DNA from: Eudorina sp. 2006-703-Eu-15
Taxonomy: Eukaryota; Chlorophyta; Chlorophyceae; Chlamydomonadales; Volvocaceae
DNA length: 64,000 nucleotides
Reading direction: 5' to 3'
NCBI GenBank assembly: GCA_003117195.1
Contig: BDSI01000103.1
Location: 127,501 to 191,500 of the forward strand
Each line of letters begins with the position of its first letter. Within the stretch, counting starts at the first letter, position 1. Of this stretch, positions 1 to 10,553 are shown in pieces. Under the pieces are notes generated by a model, which searched no databases, was not told the origin of the DNA, and saw only the letters and a program-made list of their open reading frames with translations. A program made the translations under genes and the position numbers.

Positions 1-1237
1 CACCGCTCCCGGCACTGCTTCCCGCTGCGGCCCGGCACGGACCTGTGCGCGTCCGTCAGGGAAAGGGGGGGGGGTCGAGCAGGAAACGTCAGCGGAGGGA
101 AATTCGTTCTGGTAAGCTACTGGGAGTTACGGGCTGCGTACGGCTGTTGGCTTTGAGTTGCGCTGGTGCGTCTTGTGCGAGACTTGCGATATGTGCACCA
201 GGGTCCACCGTAATGCCATTCATAATGATATATGGTAAAGAAGCTTTGGCTGTCACTGATGACCCGCGGTGTCCGCTATTACATCATTAACAATGATATA
301 AACTTGTGATGTAAACAAATGCCGCGCTGGCGCACGCGCTACTGCAGCCCTCCAGCTTGCCCCCGGCTTGCCCCAGCTTCTCCAACGTTTGACCCCCAAC
401 GTTTGACTCACTCTGCCACCACCGTCCAGTTGATTCGCAGCTCGCTGCCGTCGCCCGCCTCGCCCATAACCGCGGCGCCCCCCGCGGCCGCCGCCAGGCT
501 CTTCTGGTGCGCCTCCACCGCCGCAATAAGCTTCTCGTGTTGGCATTTGGTCCAGGGCTTGCGCCGCGAGCCGCCGCCGCGGCCACCGCCGCCAGCGCCC
601 CCGCCAGCTCCGCCGCCGCCGCCGCCGCCACCCGCGGTGCTGCGCGCCCGGGCGGACCTTTCCGTGTGGGCCGAGTCGTCATCATCATCGTCATCATCAT
701 CGTCGTCGTCATCGTCGTCATCGTCCTCACTCTCCTCGTCCGTGTCGGCGACGGTGGCGGCCCAGTCTTCATCGGTCTCCCGCTTCTGGCGGCCCTTCCT
801 CTGGTTGCTTTCCGCACTCGAGAGGCCGCCCCCGCCCTCGGCGCCGTGATGGGCCCGTGTCCGGGATCCACCCGGGGCCGCTCCACCTGCGAGGTAGGGC
901 CGAGAGTGGCCGTGGCGGTGTTGGTGGTTTTCGTGGCGGCCCGTGTCGCATCCCTGTCTGCCGGTGGTGCTAGGGCGATAGGGGATGATGAGGGGCCTCG
1001 GGAAGGGAGCAGGACGCACGTGTGTGTGGCTCAAACAGGCTATACACATTACGGCGCAGCGCAGGTCGTGTCATGGCCTGTCGACCGCGACCTGTTTGTA
1101 CCTCCAAGTTGGAGAATTTGTGGGTGGCGATGGTCTTTCCCAAGCGTAGGTCCCGGTCCCGATGGCTCCCAGCTTGAAGGCTGTTTCAACTTCCTGGCTT
1201 CCTCGAGGCATCGCCGTTGAGACTCACCATCTGTCAT
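1..1237 (-). CDS. Myb/SANT-domain protein, 5' part of gene (runs off left edge)
   Basis: Probable DNA-binding nuclear protein; only the first exons are inside the window. Model: exon 1 1237..1102 (ATG at 1237), exon 2 886..412, exon 3 42..1 continuing outside. Exon 2 carries Glu/Ser residues, then about 17 consecutive Asp, a Gly-rich linker, a basic patch and the start of a Myb repeat (KPWTKCQHEKLIAAVEAH, later INWTVVAE). Splicing with a GTGAGT donor at 411 onto the acceptor at 43 restores the second half of the repeat (SVPGRSGKQCRERW), which is the classic Myb helix-3 pattern with the final Trp in place. The join is in phase, so the Myb call is firm. The 5' end is less sure: a better GTGAGT donor lies only 10 nt after the ATG and also joins exon 2 in phase, so exon 1 may be just 10 nt. 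Nothing can be said about targets or further Myb repeats. Confidence 0.75.
240..300 (-). repeat. Dispersed repeat family A, copy 1
   Basis: Read on the minus strand this segment contains the core GCGGACACCGCGGGTCATC followed by AGTGACAGCC and AAGCTT. It closely matches the copy at about 2297-2365 and more loosely those at 44776-44850 and 54999-55075. This copy sits in intron 2 of the Myb gene. The family has no coding capacity. Confidence 0.5.
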
Positions 1238-4200
1238 GGGCTTAAAAATCGTGTAGAAATGGGCGCGCTTGACGCTCGTTGCGTTCGCTTGTTCCGATGT
1301 GACAGATGCGCCCGTCTACCTGCCCACGCTTGCTATGCGACGTCTGACAGTTCTGGGGAATGAAGAATAATGTGATAAAGATATTGACTTGTGGAAATGG
1401 CTGGTAGTTTGATTCTGTGACCCTTGCAGTGCGTAGGTGTTGGTGTCTCTGACGTTCCCGTAGCTCCCAACACCTGACAGCAAGTCATAAAGTGATTTTA
1501 TCAATAGCCCAAGTATTTTTAAGAAATACAGAGGGTCGTGATGCCGCTTTTTACATACATTGCCGGAGCTACATGTCCGATGATGCGACTGGACGTGAGT
1601 TGGCGGTTACACTCCTGGATGACCCTGCGAAATCTGAAGCTGTAAAACAAAAAAATCCAATTGCTCTGTCTTAAAAAGTAGCTTCAACATGTTATGCCGT
1701 AACCACGCCAAGGGGACGAGTCGAGGCAAGCTATCCCGTCCCTCGCTGTGGTTAATTCCGAAAGCGAGATAATATATCAGGAATTTTATTTTTGATCATC
1801 AAATAAGCACGGGGTCCCTCAGTCAAGCTGAAGACGAAGAAGACAGTGCGGTCATCTATACCGACAGGCGAGAACACAAATGGGCACAAGCCTGTCTTCT
1901 ACGGTGACTCAAATTCCCAGCCGATCTAAGATATATTATTATTACGCACATTGTTACAGACAATATAATCGCTCTGAACATGTCCGGGGTGTCTTGTCGT
2001 GAGAGGGTTTCGGACTGGAGGGACCTGGTTTAAGGGGCGGATTCCCGCGTCCTGAGACGATACGAGACAATCAGGGCTCTCCGCCTTCACGGTCACTAGT
2101 CTACGGAAACAAAAGTGCTGCGACAATGCCCCTAGCTGCTTACACACCGCGAACTCCTGGCCGCCACCGGTCGGTCGAGATCCCCGGGATAGAGAACCGC
2201 CGCGGCCATGACCGGCCCAGCTGCCACGTCCTTGCTGCGTCCTCTCTCAAACGAGACCCGCATGCTCCCGGTGCCGCTGCGACCCGACACCTCAGGTTAT
2301 TATTAGGATGTTACAGCGGACCCCGCGGGTCATCGATGACAGCCAACGGCGACAGCCGAAGCTTCCTCACCATCCCCGTCCCCTCACCGCCGTGTGATTA
2401 GGCGGGTCTGGCGCGGTTTCCAGGAGAGGCAATCCTGGCGCGCTGGTAACCTAGTGTAGTGGCCGGTATGGCTGCGTGACCCCCCCCCCCGGGTGATGGA
2501 GGATGGGTGCGCAGTCCTTGGTAGGGGTTGATGAGACGAGGCACCTACGAGCTATCTGGGCCCGTTGGCACACCCGGGCGGGATACGGGTCCACCTTGTA
2601 ACGGTTACATTACATACTCTGCATAAACGAACTTGCGCCACCATGGCGCACCGGACAGGCTCCACAAGTGCACCGAAACACTCCCCGGGGCTGGGTGTGC
2701 CCGGGTTCGTTCTTCGGGTTTATTTCTTTTTTCAATTTAACTCCCCGGGCCCACACTACCAGGGAACCACCCCGTTCCTGAGAACCCAACCAGGGCGCCC
2801 GTATTAGCGAGCCACCACCCCAACCAACGCAGGGTCACTTCTCCAGCGGTGGCCCGTATCCCCCTGGCCCTCAGGTGCAAAAGGCCACGCATTTTGCTGT
2901 CTGCGTCTGTCGGCCGTCTGGCATGAATGAATGAATGAAAAAATGAATGAATGAACAAATGGATGGATGAACGCCGTGCAGTAGCCGCCGTCGGAACGCC
3001 TGATGATGAATGGATATACCCCTCCACAGGGCTCCACACGGCCGCTGCGTTGACCAGCGTCCGAGGCCACATCTCTGGGAGGGACTTCATCTCAACACAA
3101 AGAGCACAAAGAGCCGAAAGCTCCCTCGTAATTAAACAAGTTTAACGTCTGCGGCGTGCTGAATCCTGGTGCATACTGAGGGCCGGGTCCAGTCCTAAAC
3201 CTTCCTACATTACCCACATATTTGTCATCGGCCCCATGTGGTTCTCATTTGTGATTCTTACCTGGCCTCCACGTAACTAACCGCTGGCGTGTGCTCAGGG
3301 CCCAGCCGGGCATGTTACTCCTTTCATTCAACCCGCTCGCCAGGCGCGCAAGGCGCGAACCTGCATGCCGCGCCCTACCTTGCCCGGGATGGCGCACCGC
3401 GGAGGTCCAGAGGCTCGATGCCACGAATCGTGCGTGTGTGCAGCCGTGGTGTGTCGGGGGTCACAACAGACGGCGAGCCCCGTGCTTGACCGGATCGCCC
3501 TCGGGATCGTACAGTCCTCCCTCCGCGTCGTACAGTACAGCGCGCCCAGTGTCACCAACACACCCTTGGGACTCTTCTCTAAACACCCTTGAGGGCACCT
3601 GCCAGCAAGGTCTGCGTTATCTCGCCCGCACGAAAGATGCACAAGCACAAAGAGACACATCCCCGGTCCCACGTGCGGCAGCAAAACGAGTGATGCGTAC
3701 CAGGATCACGATCAGCGATCCGCCAACGGTCGGTCCCGTCCGCTGGGCCTCTAGAACCGTCGCCAACAACACCGGGCCCGGGCGGTTTTGGGTGGTAAAC
3801 ACCAACAATGAGCGCCTCCCGGCTCCATGACGCCCGTGAAGAAGGCGCCATGGAGCCACGCAGCGTATGTACCGCACCTGTCACGCGCCCGTCTGTTCGT
3901 CCGTGTTTCTGTCAGTGAGTCTGTCTGTCAGTTTGGGCGCAGGTGCGTCAAAACATGGAGATCGGACTGCCTGCTCACTCCCTTGGCGAATCCGCAAGAT
4001 GCCGCCCTCCCTCCCCTTCCCACCACCGCCACCAGAACGCACTCTCGGCCACCCCCTTAATCTTTCGGCCTCCCCCGAGTCTGTACGCAGCCGCCCGCAT
4101 CCCGAGACCCACTCCCATTCAACGCACGAGCGCGCACGCGCGCGGGGAGCCGTACAGAGAGCCGTACAGAGGAAAGCCGTACAGGTGTGCACGACGAAGC

Positions 4201-4827
4201 AATCATCCAACAAACAGCGCGCGGAGTCCAACCTCCTACCCGACACCACCGACTTGTGACTTCACGCGACTCGAACACATATACACATATAATCCAGCCC
4301 GCGCGCCCCACCTCCTCGACCCGACCCCCAACCCTACGCGGACTCCTGTCCGGCTGATTACGGAATCACCACTGCAGCAGTTAACATACCATGCACGACC
4401 ACGGCGGGACCGCAGCCCACCTTCCACACGCTCACTTGCTGGCTTCACATCCCCCTTAACGGTGGCGCGGCTGGGGGCCAACCTGGCTGGGTGGGCTGGG
4501 CCAACCTCTTCTAACTAACTCGGACGAGATGTCAACTTGTCAAGCTGTGCGCGCCATAAATTCAACTCCGTCGGTGCGAAGTTGTTGAGAAGACCATCAA
4601 TCGTCATGGCACGTGCCCCCCTTCCGGTTTCGACGGACGCCCCGCACTCAGGTTTTGAGTATAGCTGGTCTGTCGCCGCCCGTCGCATACTGACCGAACA
4701 GCCCATAAACCCAAACGGCGCAGCCCCTGTCCACCATCGTTCCTTGTTTTTTCCAACTCCCTGGACTCCTTCCTTTCTTCCTCTCTAGACTCCTTCCTTT
4801 CTTTTCTTCCTCCCTCGCTCCCCTGCC
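1238..4827. other. Intergenic region, no supported gene
   Basis: This 3.6-kb stretch lies between the start of the leftward Myb gene and the 3' end of the leftward DUF3411 gene. It should hold the Myb promoter and the DUF3411 3' untranslated region. Short open frames occur on both strands, but none shows a recognisable domain or in-phase splicing partners. It contains a copy of dispersed repeat family A (about 2297-2365) and a degenerate ATGA tetranucleotide tract (about 2921-2970). Base composition drops at 1480-1960, which is AT-richer than its surroundings. Confidence 0.5.
2297..2365 (+). repeat. Dispersed repeat family A, copy 2
   Basis: Core GCGGACCCCGCGGGTCATC preceded by TTATTATTAGGATGTTACA and followed by GATGACAGCC; an AAGCTT occurs at the same distance as in copy 1. 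It is the best match to copy 1 and lies in intergenic DNA. Confidence 0.5.
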
Positions 4828-7800
4828 TCATTGCACACCCGCCCAGCGAGCCATGTCAATGAAGTTCTCCCCTCCGATGACGTTGTTGATGAAGCGGATG
4901 GCCACCGTGGTGCCGTACGCCACCTGGGGCACCGAGCGCGCAATCGTCATGTCCACCAGGCGCTCCAGCCCGAACACGATCTGCAAGCCGAGCGGGGCGG
5001 GGCGGAGGAGATGAGTTGTGAGAAACCATTCACGGACGGGGTTGAACAAAAAGCCCTAGCCTTAGAGCACACCTCAGCGAGCGGAAATCCGGCTCGGAGA
5101 CGCCGCCCCGTGCAGCCTTGACAGGTAGGACCTGGTGATCCCGGGTACCGTACCTCTGGCCATGTCTACCTCATCCTCGGCCCATCCGTGCCTCGGGCGA
5201 CAAGTGCCCCCGTCGGATCACCTGCCGCGCTGTACGCAGGAGCAGACCGCCCCACCCGCCCGCGGAACCACACCCAGCCCGCCCGATCAGATCACTCGCG
5301 CATGTACCCCGCACCTGGTAACGGGTGTTGGACGACACCCCCATGAACAGGCCCCACACCAGCGCCGTCTTGAACAGCGGCGGCACCGGCACGTCGTCCT
5401 CGTTGGTGCCGTGCATCTGGCGCCTGTCAAGGAACAACAGCGGCGGCAGTGTGAGTGGGAACGAGTGGCGGACTCGTCACGAATCTGAGCTAAACATACT
5501 TTTGCCCGCCTAACCGTGTCGCACAGCCCCGCCTAACCGTGTCCCACAGCCCCGCCTAACCGTGTCCCACAGCCCCGCCTGCCGGTGTCGCACAGCCCCG
5601 CCTAACCGTGTCCCACAGCCCCGCCTGCCATGTCCCACAGCCCCGCCTACCGCGCCATGAATCAACTGAATCGGCCGCCGTATCGTATCCCCGTCACACA
5701 CGCCACCATCCCTCAGGTGGCCGCACCTAGGATCCTAGGTCGGGCGGCGCGGTTGGGGCGCCCTCCTCCCTCCTCCCTCCTCCCCCTGCCCCTGCCCCTC
5801 CCACCTGAGAACCATCAGGGAGTTGGCGAGGCCCTGGCCCAGCAGCCCGCAGCAGATGCCCGCCAGGCTGTACTCCAGGAACTTGACGCCCAGGCAAGCG
5901 ACTCGCTGGCCCACGCTGTAGACCTTGACGCCCGGCACCGAGGCCTCGAAGACGGCCGAGGGGATGGTGGCCAGCCATTTCTTCAGGGGCGCTGCGGCCG
6001 TGCGGCGCGGTGCGGTGCGGTGCGGGGGAGGGAGGGATGGGGATGGGGTGTGAGTCGATGGGTCGCTGAAGTTGCAAGTGTCGGATGGGGCGGCGAAGCG
6101 CGCGGTGGAGTAGGGCAAAGACGAGAAACAATAAGCGCAGCACGGACCCGGTCACGCCCAGCACGCGGAGCAGGGCGAAATGAAGCGACGTGCGAAGTTG
6201 GCGCCGGATGCCCGATAGGCAAGTGATGGGCCGTCCGACCGACCCCGCAGGAAGGACTCCGCGAGAGGGGCAGGGGCGCTCGGGAAGGGAGCGCACAGCA
6301 GCAGCCCCGTGACCGGACATGCGACGGCAAGGCTGGGAGGCCGGGAGGCAGGAGACGGTCATCGCGCCCAGGGCAGCCCAAGAGAGTGCAGGCCCCACCA
6401 GGGCGCCATGACAAAGACGAAGTACACCGGCTCGCTCCGTGGGTGGTCGGGTCCGGGCCCCTTGGACCCGGGCCCTTGGACGAATTCGCGGCCGTCTGAA
6501 GCCGGCAGCGCCAGCTGCCGCCGTGCGGGCGTCGCGCTGCGATGCGCGGCCTGCCATGCGTGTCTGAACCCCCCTTGGACCTCCCCCACGCATACCAATC
6601 CCCTGTAACCGCCCACGCATGGAGCCCCCTGGGCCTCCCCCTTAAGAGAGACTCGAAAAGAGGATGCAGCGGTGGCCGTATGCGGTGGCCACGGGCAGCA
6701 CATGCCTGGCCGGGCCGGGCCGCGCAAGGCGGGCAGGGGCGCAAACCGTCGTTTCGCGCCGCGGCCCCCAATGCCCCCAACGCCCCCAACGCCCCCTGCT
6801 CGCAGGCCCCGGGGTCGCCCGGCCTGGCCGCTTACATGACGTCATCGCAGCGCGGCTGACGCCTCCCAGCACAGCCGCCGGGGCCATCAGCGACACCAGC
6901 ACCACGTCCAACACAAGACCGACCTGCGCGCGCGCGTGGGGGCACAGGGGCGGCCCGGGCAGGGGCCCAGATGACGACGACATGATCGCGATGACGTCGT
7001 AATGGCGATGACGTCATAATGGCGATGACGTCATAATGGCGATGACGTCGTTATGGCGGGTGAGAGGTGGCCGTTAGGGGAGAGAGAGAGGGTGGGAGGT
7101 GTGCTCCTGGATATCATGCGGACGCGGCCTGCCTGCCACCCCAGGGCCGCGCAACGACCCGCGGGTCAGTCGCGTTGCACGGGAGGCGAGCGGCAGGTCG
7201 GCAACGTCCCGTCCCGTCCCGGTCCCGACCCGTCCCGTCCCCGTCCTGTCCCGTCCCGTCCCGTCCTGGCCGCACATCAACCCGCCCAACGTGCACTGCT
7301 GCTCGGTCACCCCACCCCACCAGCCCAGCCGCACCAGCAGGTCCGACAGGTAAAACTCAAACTCCGACCAGAACTCCTTGCCGCGCTTGCGGACCTCCGC
7401 GACCGTCGCGCAGCCTGGGGGGGGGCAGCGGTGGTGGGGGGCACCCATCCACCACACAGCGTTTGGCAGCGGAACAACAGTGAATCAGCGCATGCGTGAG
7501 GGAAATAAGGAAACAGCCCAGACGTGGGGGACGCGGGACGGGGGACGTGCGATGCGCATCGTCAAGCAACAGAGGTTGATTCCGTGGGGTACAGCGCAAA
7601 CCGCGCGAGTGCTCGTTCGCCGCATTGCCCCTTTCTGCGACTTCTCAGACACTAGACGCGGCAAGGATGGCACCCTTTCATACGCACACGTGTGACGCCC
7701 GCGACCACGTCTGGACTCCCACACACTCTTGTGTCATGCGCACCGCGAAGCAACCCACGCGCGCGCGCGCTCTCTGGCGAGCGAACCAACCCAGGCGCAC

Positions 7801-10135
7801 GCCCGCGGCGCACCCGAGTCGATGAGGACCTCCGCGCCGACTTTGAACAGGAAGAGCGGGTCCGCCAGGATGCGGTCACGGAAGTACGGCAAAGAACGGC
7901 AGATCAAGCCGGTCAGGACCAAGCCCTGCACCGGAAGTACGGCAAAGAATGGCAGATCAAGCCGGTCAGGACCAAGCCCTGCACCGGAAGTACGGCAAAG
8001 GATGGCAGATCAAGCCGGTCAGGACCAAGCCCTGCACCGGAAGTACGGCAAAGAATGGCAGATCAAGCCGGTCGGGACCAAGCCTTGCAGCAGAGACCCG
8101 TAAGGAAACGTCGTCGTCGTCGTGCGGGGAAAGGAAAGGTAGTGTCGCACAGAGTCGATCCTGGTGCTGTTCACGGCCGCCGCGGATATACGGCTCCGAC
8201 GCACCGTCGGTTGGAACCACCTCCCCACAACGGACGGCTCGTACTCCGGCGGCTCATTCCACAGGTCGACAGTCATTCGTGACTGCCACCCACACTCTGG
8301 TGACCGTCCTCTCGTTTGGGGGTGGCCACTTCAGGGCCGTCAGCATCGATCCCCCGCCGCGTACACAGAACTCATTACACTCATGCTTTACACCAAACAA
8401 CATGGCGGGGCCGCGTGGTCTTCAATTGAGGCAGTGCGCATCAAACTCACAGACCCAACCTCCCTCTCCCACCAGCGCACAAACTCGGTCTTGGGTCCGC
8501 CCCCGCCCCCTACCCTACCCTCCCAACAGATGTGTGCCCCTCCCCTCCCCTCCAACCCGAATTGGCCCCGCTCCCTCCCCTCCACCCAGATTCGGCCCCC
8601 TTCCCTCCACCCAAAATAGGCCCCCCTCCCTCCCCTCCACCCAGGATTGAGCAGCAGACGGGCAGCTGCGGCCCACCTGGGCGGCCACATACGCTTTCAG
8701 CACCGACTCGCGCAGACCGAACTTCTTGGCCACCTCCAACATATCCGCCGGCAGCTGCAGCTTCTTCTCGGCCGCGAAGGCCTCAACCTGGGGACCGAGG
8801 GGAGGGGAGGGGAGGGGTAAGGATTGGGGAACCGATGCGTGGCACAGGAGTCAATATGAGGGGAGGGGAGGGGAGGGGAGGCCACAGGGGGGCACATCTG
8901 GGCGGGCGAATGGGGCGCCGGGAGGACCGACTGACCGACCGACTGACCGACCGACTGATTGGCTGACCGGTTGGCTTACCAACCTGCCAGCGGCCCAACC
9001 CCTTACCAACCACCACAGAGGTGACAGGTGGCACAAGTTCGCATGGCAGGGCAGCCGGCGAGGTCTCAGTTGTAGATTGGAGGTTCACATCAATGCCCAT
9101 GATGCAACCGAATGGCGACTTGAAGCCCCATGAACAAACGCGCCGGCCTCGCACACGCAATCGAGGTTCCGGAGCCGGGGCTACTCAGGAGAAATTTAAG
9201 CCGGAGGTAGGATTAGGTGCTGGGGGCTGCTTGCGTGGACAGCCGCGACGTGCTGTCGGGGGGCGGGGGGATGCCAGGGCGCTGGTTGGTAGCGGCGTGC
9301 CGCGATGGCGGTGCACTGCTGGGCTGTCCTCCCCCATGGGTACCATGGGGGCAGGCCGCCACCTGAGTCAAACGCAGCCCGCCCTTTCTGCGTGTTCGCG
9401 GGGAAAGTCGGTACGGTACTGCGGCAGACTTCCTGGTTTGGTCAGGGTTCCGGTAGCGCGACCCAGTGAATACCGAGAGCGCGTGTTGCCCACCCGCTGG
9501 CTCTACCTTGGCTGGTTCAGTGGGCCTGTGAACAACTGTGTGATTGATGGATGCACTGCCACTACCCCTGTAGGGCGAGGGGGGCCCGGGGCAGATCCTC
9601 CCTCACGCGATCCTCCCTCACCGTGGAGGATCGCGTGTCTTACCTGACTGATGTTTAGGATGCGGTCTTCGCTGTCACCGTCCCCCTTGCCGCTGTCACC
9701 GCCGCCATCACCGCCACCGCCACCGCCGCCGCCATTCTTGCCGCCCACGGATGCCCCGTCTCCCCCGCCGGCAGCTGCCTCAACACGCACGTCACGGTCG
9801 CGGCCGGGGCTGAGAGGGAGCGGCAGGACGCTGTGGTTTGGCGAGGATGTCAGAGGTGACGAAACACCGGACGTTCCTGCAGAAGTGGGTTGCTCATCGC
9901 CAGGACGTGCATCAGAGCCGGACGACAGGGCGCACACCACCGGGACCTGCGCACGAGATAGCCATCAGCTCAGGAAATGGGCGCGTGACATCCCAGCATG
10001 GTAGGTAACTCGGTAATATAATTTTGTCGAACGTACATGACGAACAGAGAAGACTCGCCGCCGCGCTGGTAAGCTTCCGATGGCGGAGAGCTTGCGGGCG
10101 CCGACAGCCCTTGCGAGGTTTCCTTGTTGGAGCAT
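4828..10135 (-). CDS. RETICULATA-related (DUF3411) chloroplast membrane protein
   Basis: Complete nine-exon gene for a protein of about 413 residues: exons 10135..10037, 9946..9644, 8787..8677, 7925..7814, 7414..7335, 6923..6836, 5991..5805, 5423..5315, 4980..4828. Every junction is GT..AG and in phase. Exon 1 encodes a basic, hydroxylated presequence (MLQQGNLARAVGARKLSAIG, then RRR) typical of plastid transit peptides. Exon 2 ends in a Gly-rich tract and DRILNISQ. Later exons hold the DUF3411 landmarks: LPADMLEVAKKFGLRESVL; RDRILADPLFLFKVGAEV; ATVAEVRKRGKEFWSEFEF; AVFEASVPGVKVYSVGQR; ALVWGLFMGVSSNTRYQ; and the C-terminal VAIRFINNVIGGENF...WAGVQ. Plant RETICULATA family members are plastid-envelope proteins affecting leaf mesophyll development; the biochemical role is unknown. 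It is divergent from the giant gene. The acceptor of exon 4 lies in a 53-bp tandem repeat, described separately. Confidence 0.92.
5506..5648. repeat. 23-bp minisatellite in a DUF3411 intron
   Basis: About six imperfect copies of a 23-bp unit built on CCTAACCGTGTCCCACAGCC, lying in the intron between exons 7 and 8 of the DUF3411 gene. Copies differ by single substitutions (cccac/cgcac, taacc/gccgg). No coding or splice role is apparent. Confidence 0.8.
6989..7057. repeat. 17-bp minisatellite carrying TGACGTCA-type palindromes
   Basis: Four head-to-tail copies (starts at 6990, 7007, 7024, 7041) of GATGACGTCATAATGGC in the intron upstream of DUF3411 exon 6. Two copies contain a perfect TGACGTCA palindrome, the consensus CRE/bZIP site. 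The other two read TGACGTCG. Confidence 0.8.
7207..7266. repeat. CCCGT pentanucleotide tract
   Basis: Imperfect run of CCCGT/CCGTC pentamers inside the intron between DUF3411 exons 5 and 6. It is simple-sequence DNA with no coding signal. Confidence 0.8.
7873..8092. repeat. 53-bp tandem repeat that multiplies a 3' splice site
   Basis: Roughly four copies of a 53-bp unit; GCACCGGAAGTACGGCAAAG recurs at 7928, 7981 and 8034. On the minus (coding) strand each unit reads TTCCGGTGCAG followed by GGCTTGGTCCTGACCGGC, i.e. a complete intron-3/exon-4 boundary of the DUF3411 gene plus the first codons of exon 4. Acceptors fall at 7926, 7979, 8032 and a variant (TGCAAG) near 8085. Only the copy next to the rest of the exon (start 7925) gives an open frame. 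Starting at an upstream copy, translation reaches a TGA in the next unit, after residues FRCRAWS. Confidence 0.85.
8798..8880. repeat. GAGGG-rich tract
   Basis: Two runs of GGGGA pentamers (around 8799-8818 and 8857-8882) in the intron upstream of DUF3411 exon 3, followed at 8922-8960 by a GACCGACT tract. The G-runs could form quadruplexes; this is not tested. Confidence 0.6.
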
Positions 10136-10553
10136 CGGTCCAGGTTACCTAAGCCGTTTTGATTGAACAAATAGGGCAGCGTGGGCGCGCGCCTTCGTCG
10201 CAAGCCGAGTACAGCAGGTTCAAGCTGAAGTGACACGCTGCAGGGCCTGCCAACAACGTGTATCAGCTGGCATAGCAAGCCGCTGATGAAAAACCGCGCA
10301 GGATTCCTAGTATTCAAATGACGGGGAAGGAGAAAACCCTTGCCGTACAACCATTGAGCGGGTACCGGGTAGTTTGGACTTTGGCTCGAAAGCTTGCAAC
10401 GAGGTTTTAGAACTAATATTTGGGCAGCATCCTTGTAGTTTAACAACATTGTTACAAGGTTTTCGTCGGGAAATGTGCTCTTATGAAATTTCAGCATTAC
10501 CTTCCGTGTTTTAACGGTCTGGCTGCCTTGGTGCTTGAAGTCAATGACTTGAG
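10136..10553. promoter_or_regulatory. Divergent upstream region, DUF3411 / giant gene
   Basis: 418 bp separate the proposed start codons of the leftward DUF3411 gene (10135) and the rightward giant gene (10554). It is less GC-rich than the flanking exons and has no supported exon, so it presumably holds both promoters and 5' leaders. No TATA box or named element stands out. Confidence 0.5.
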
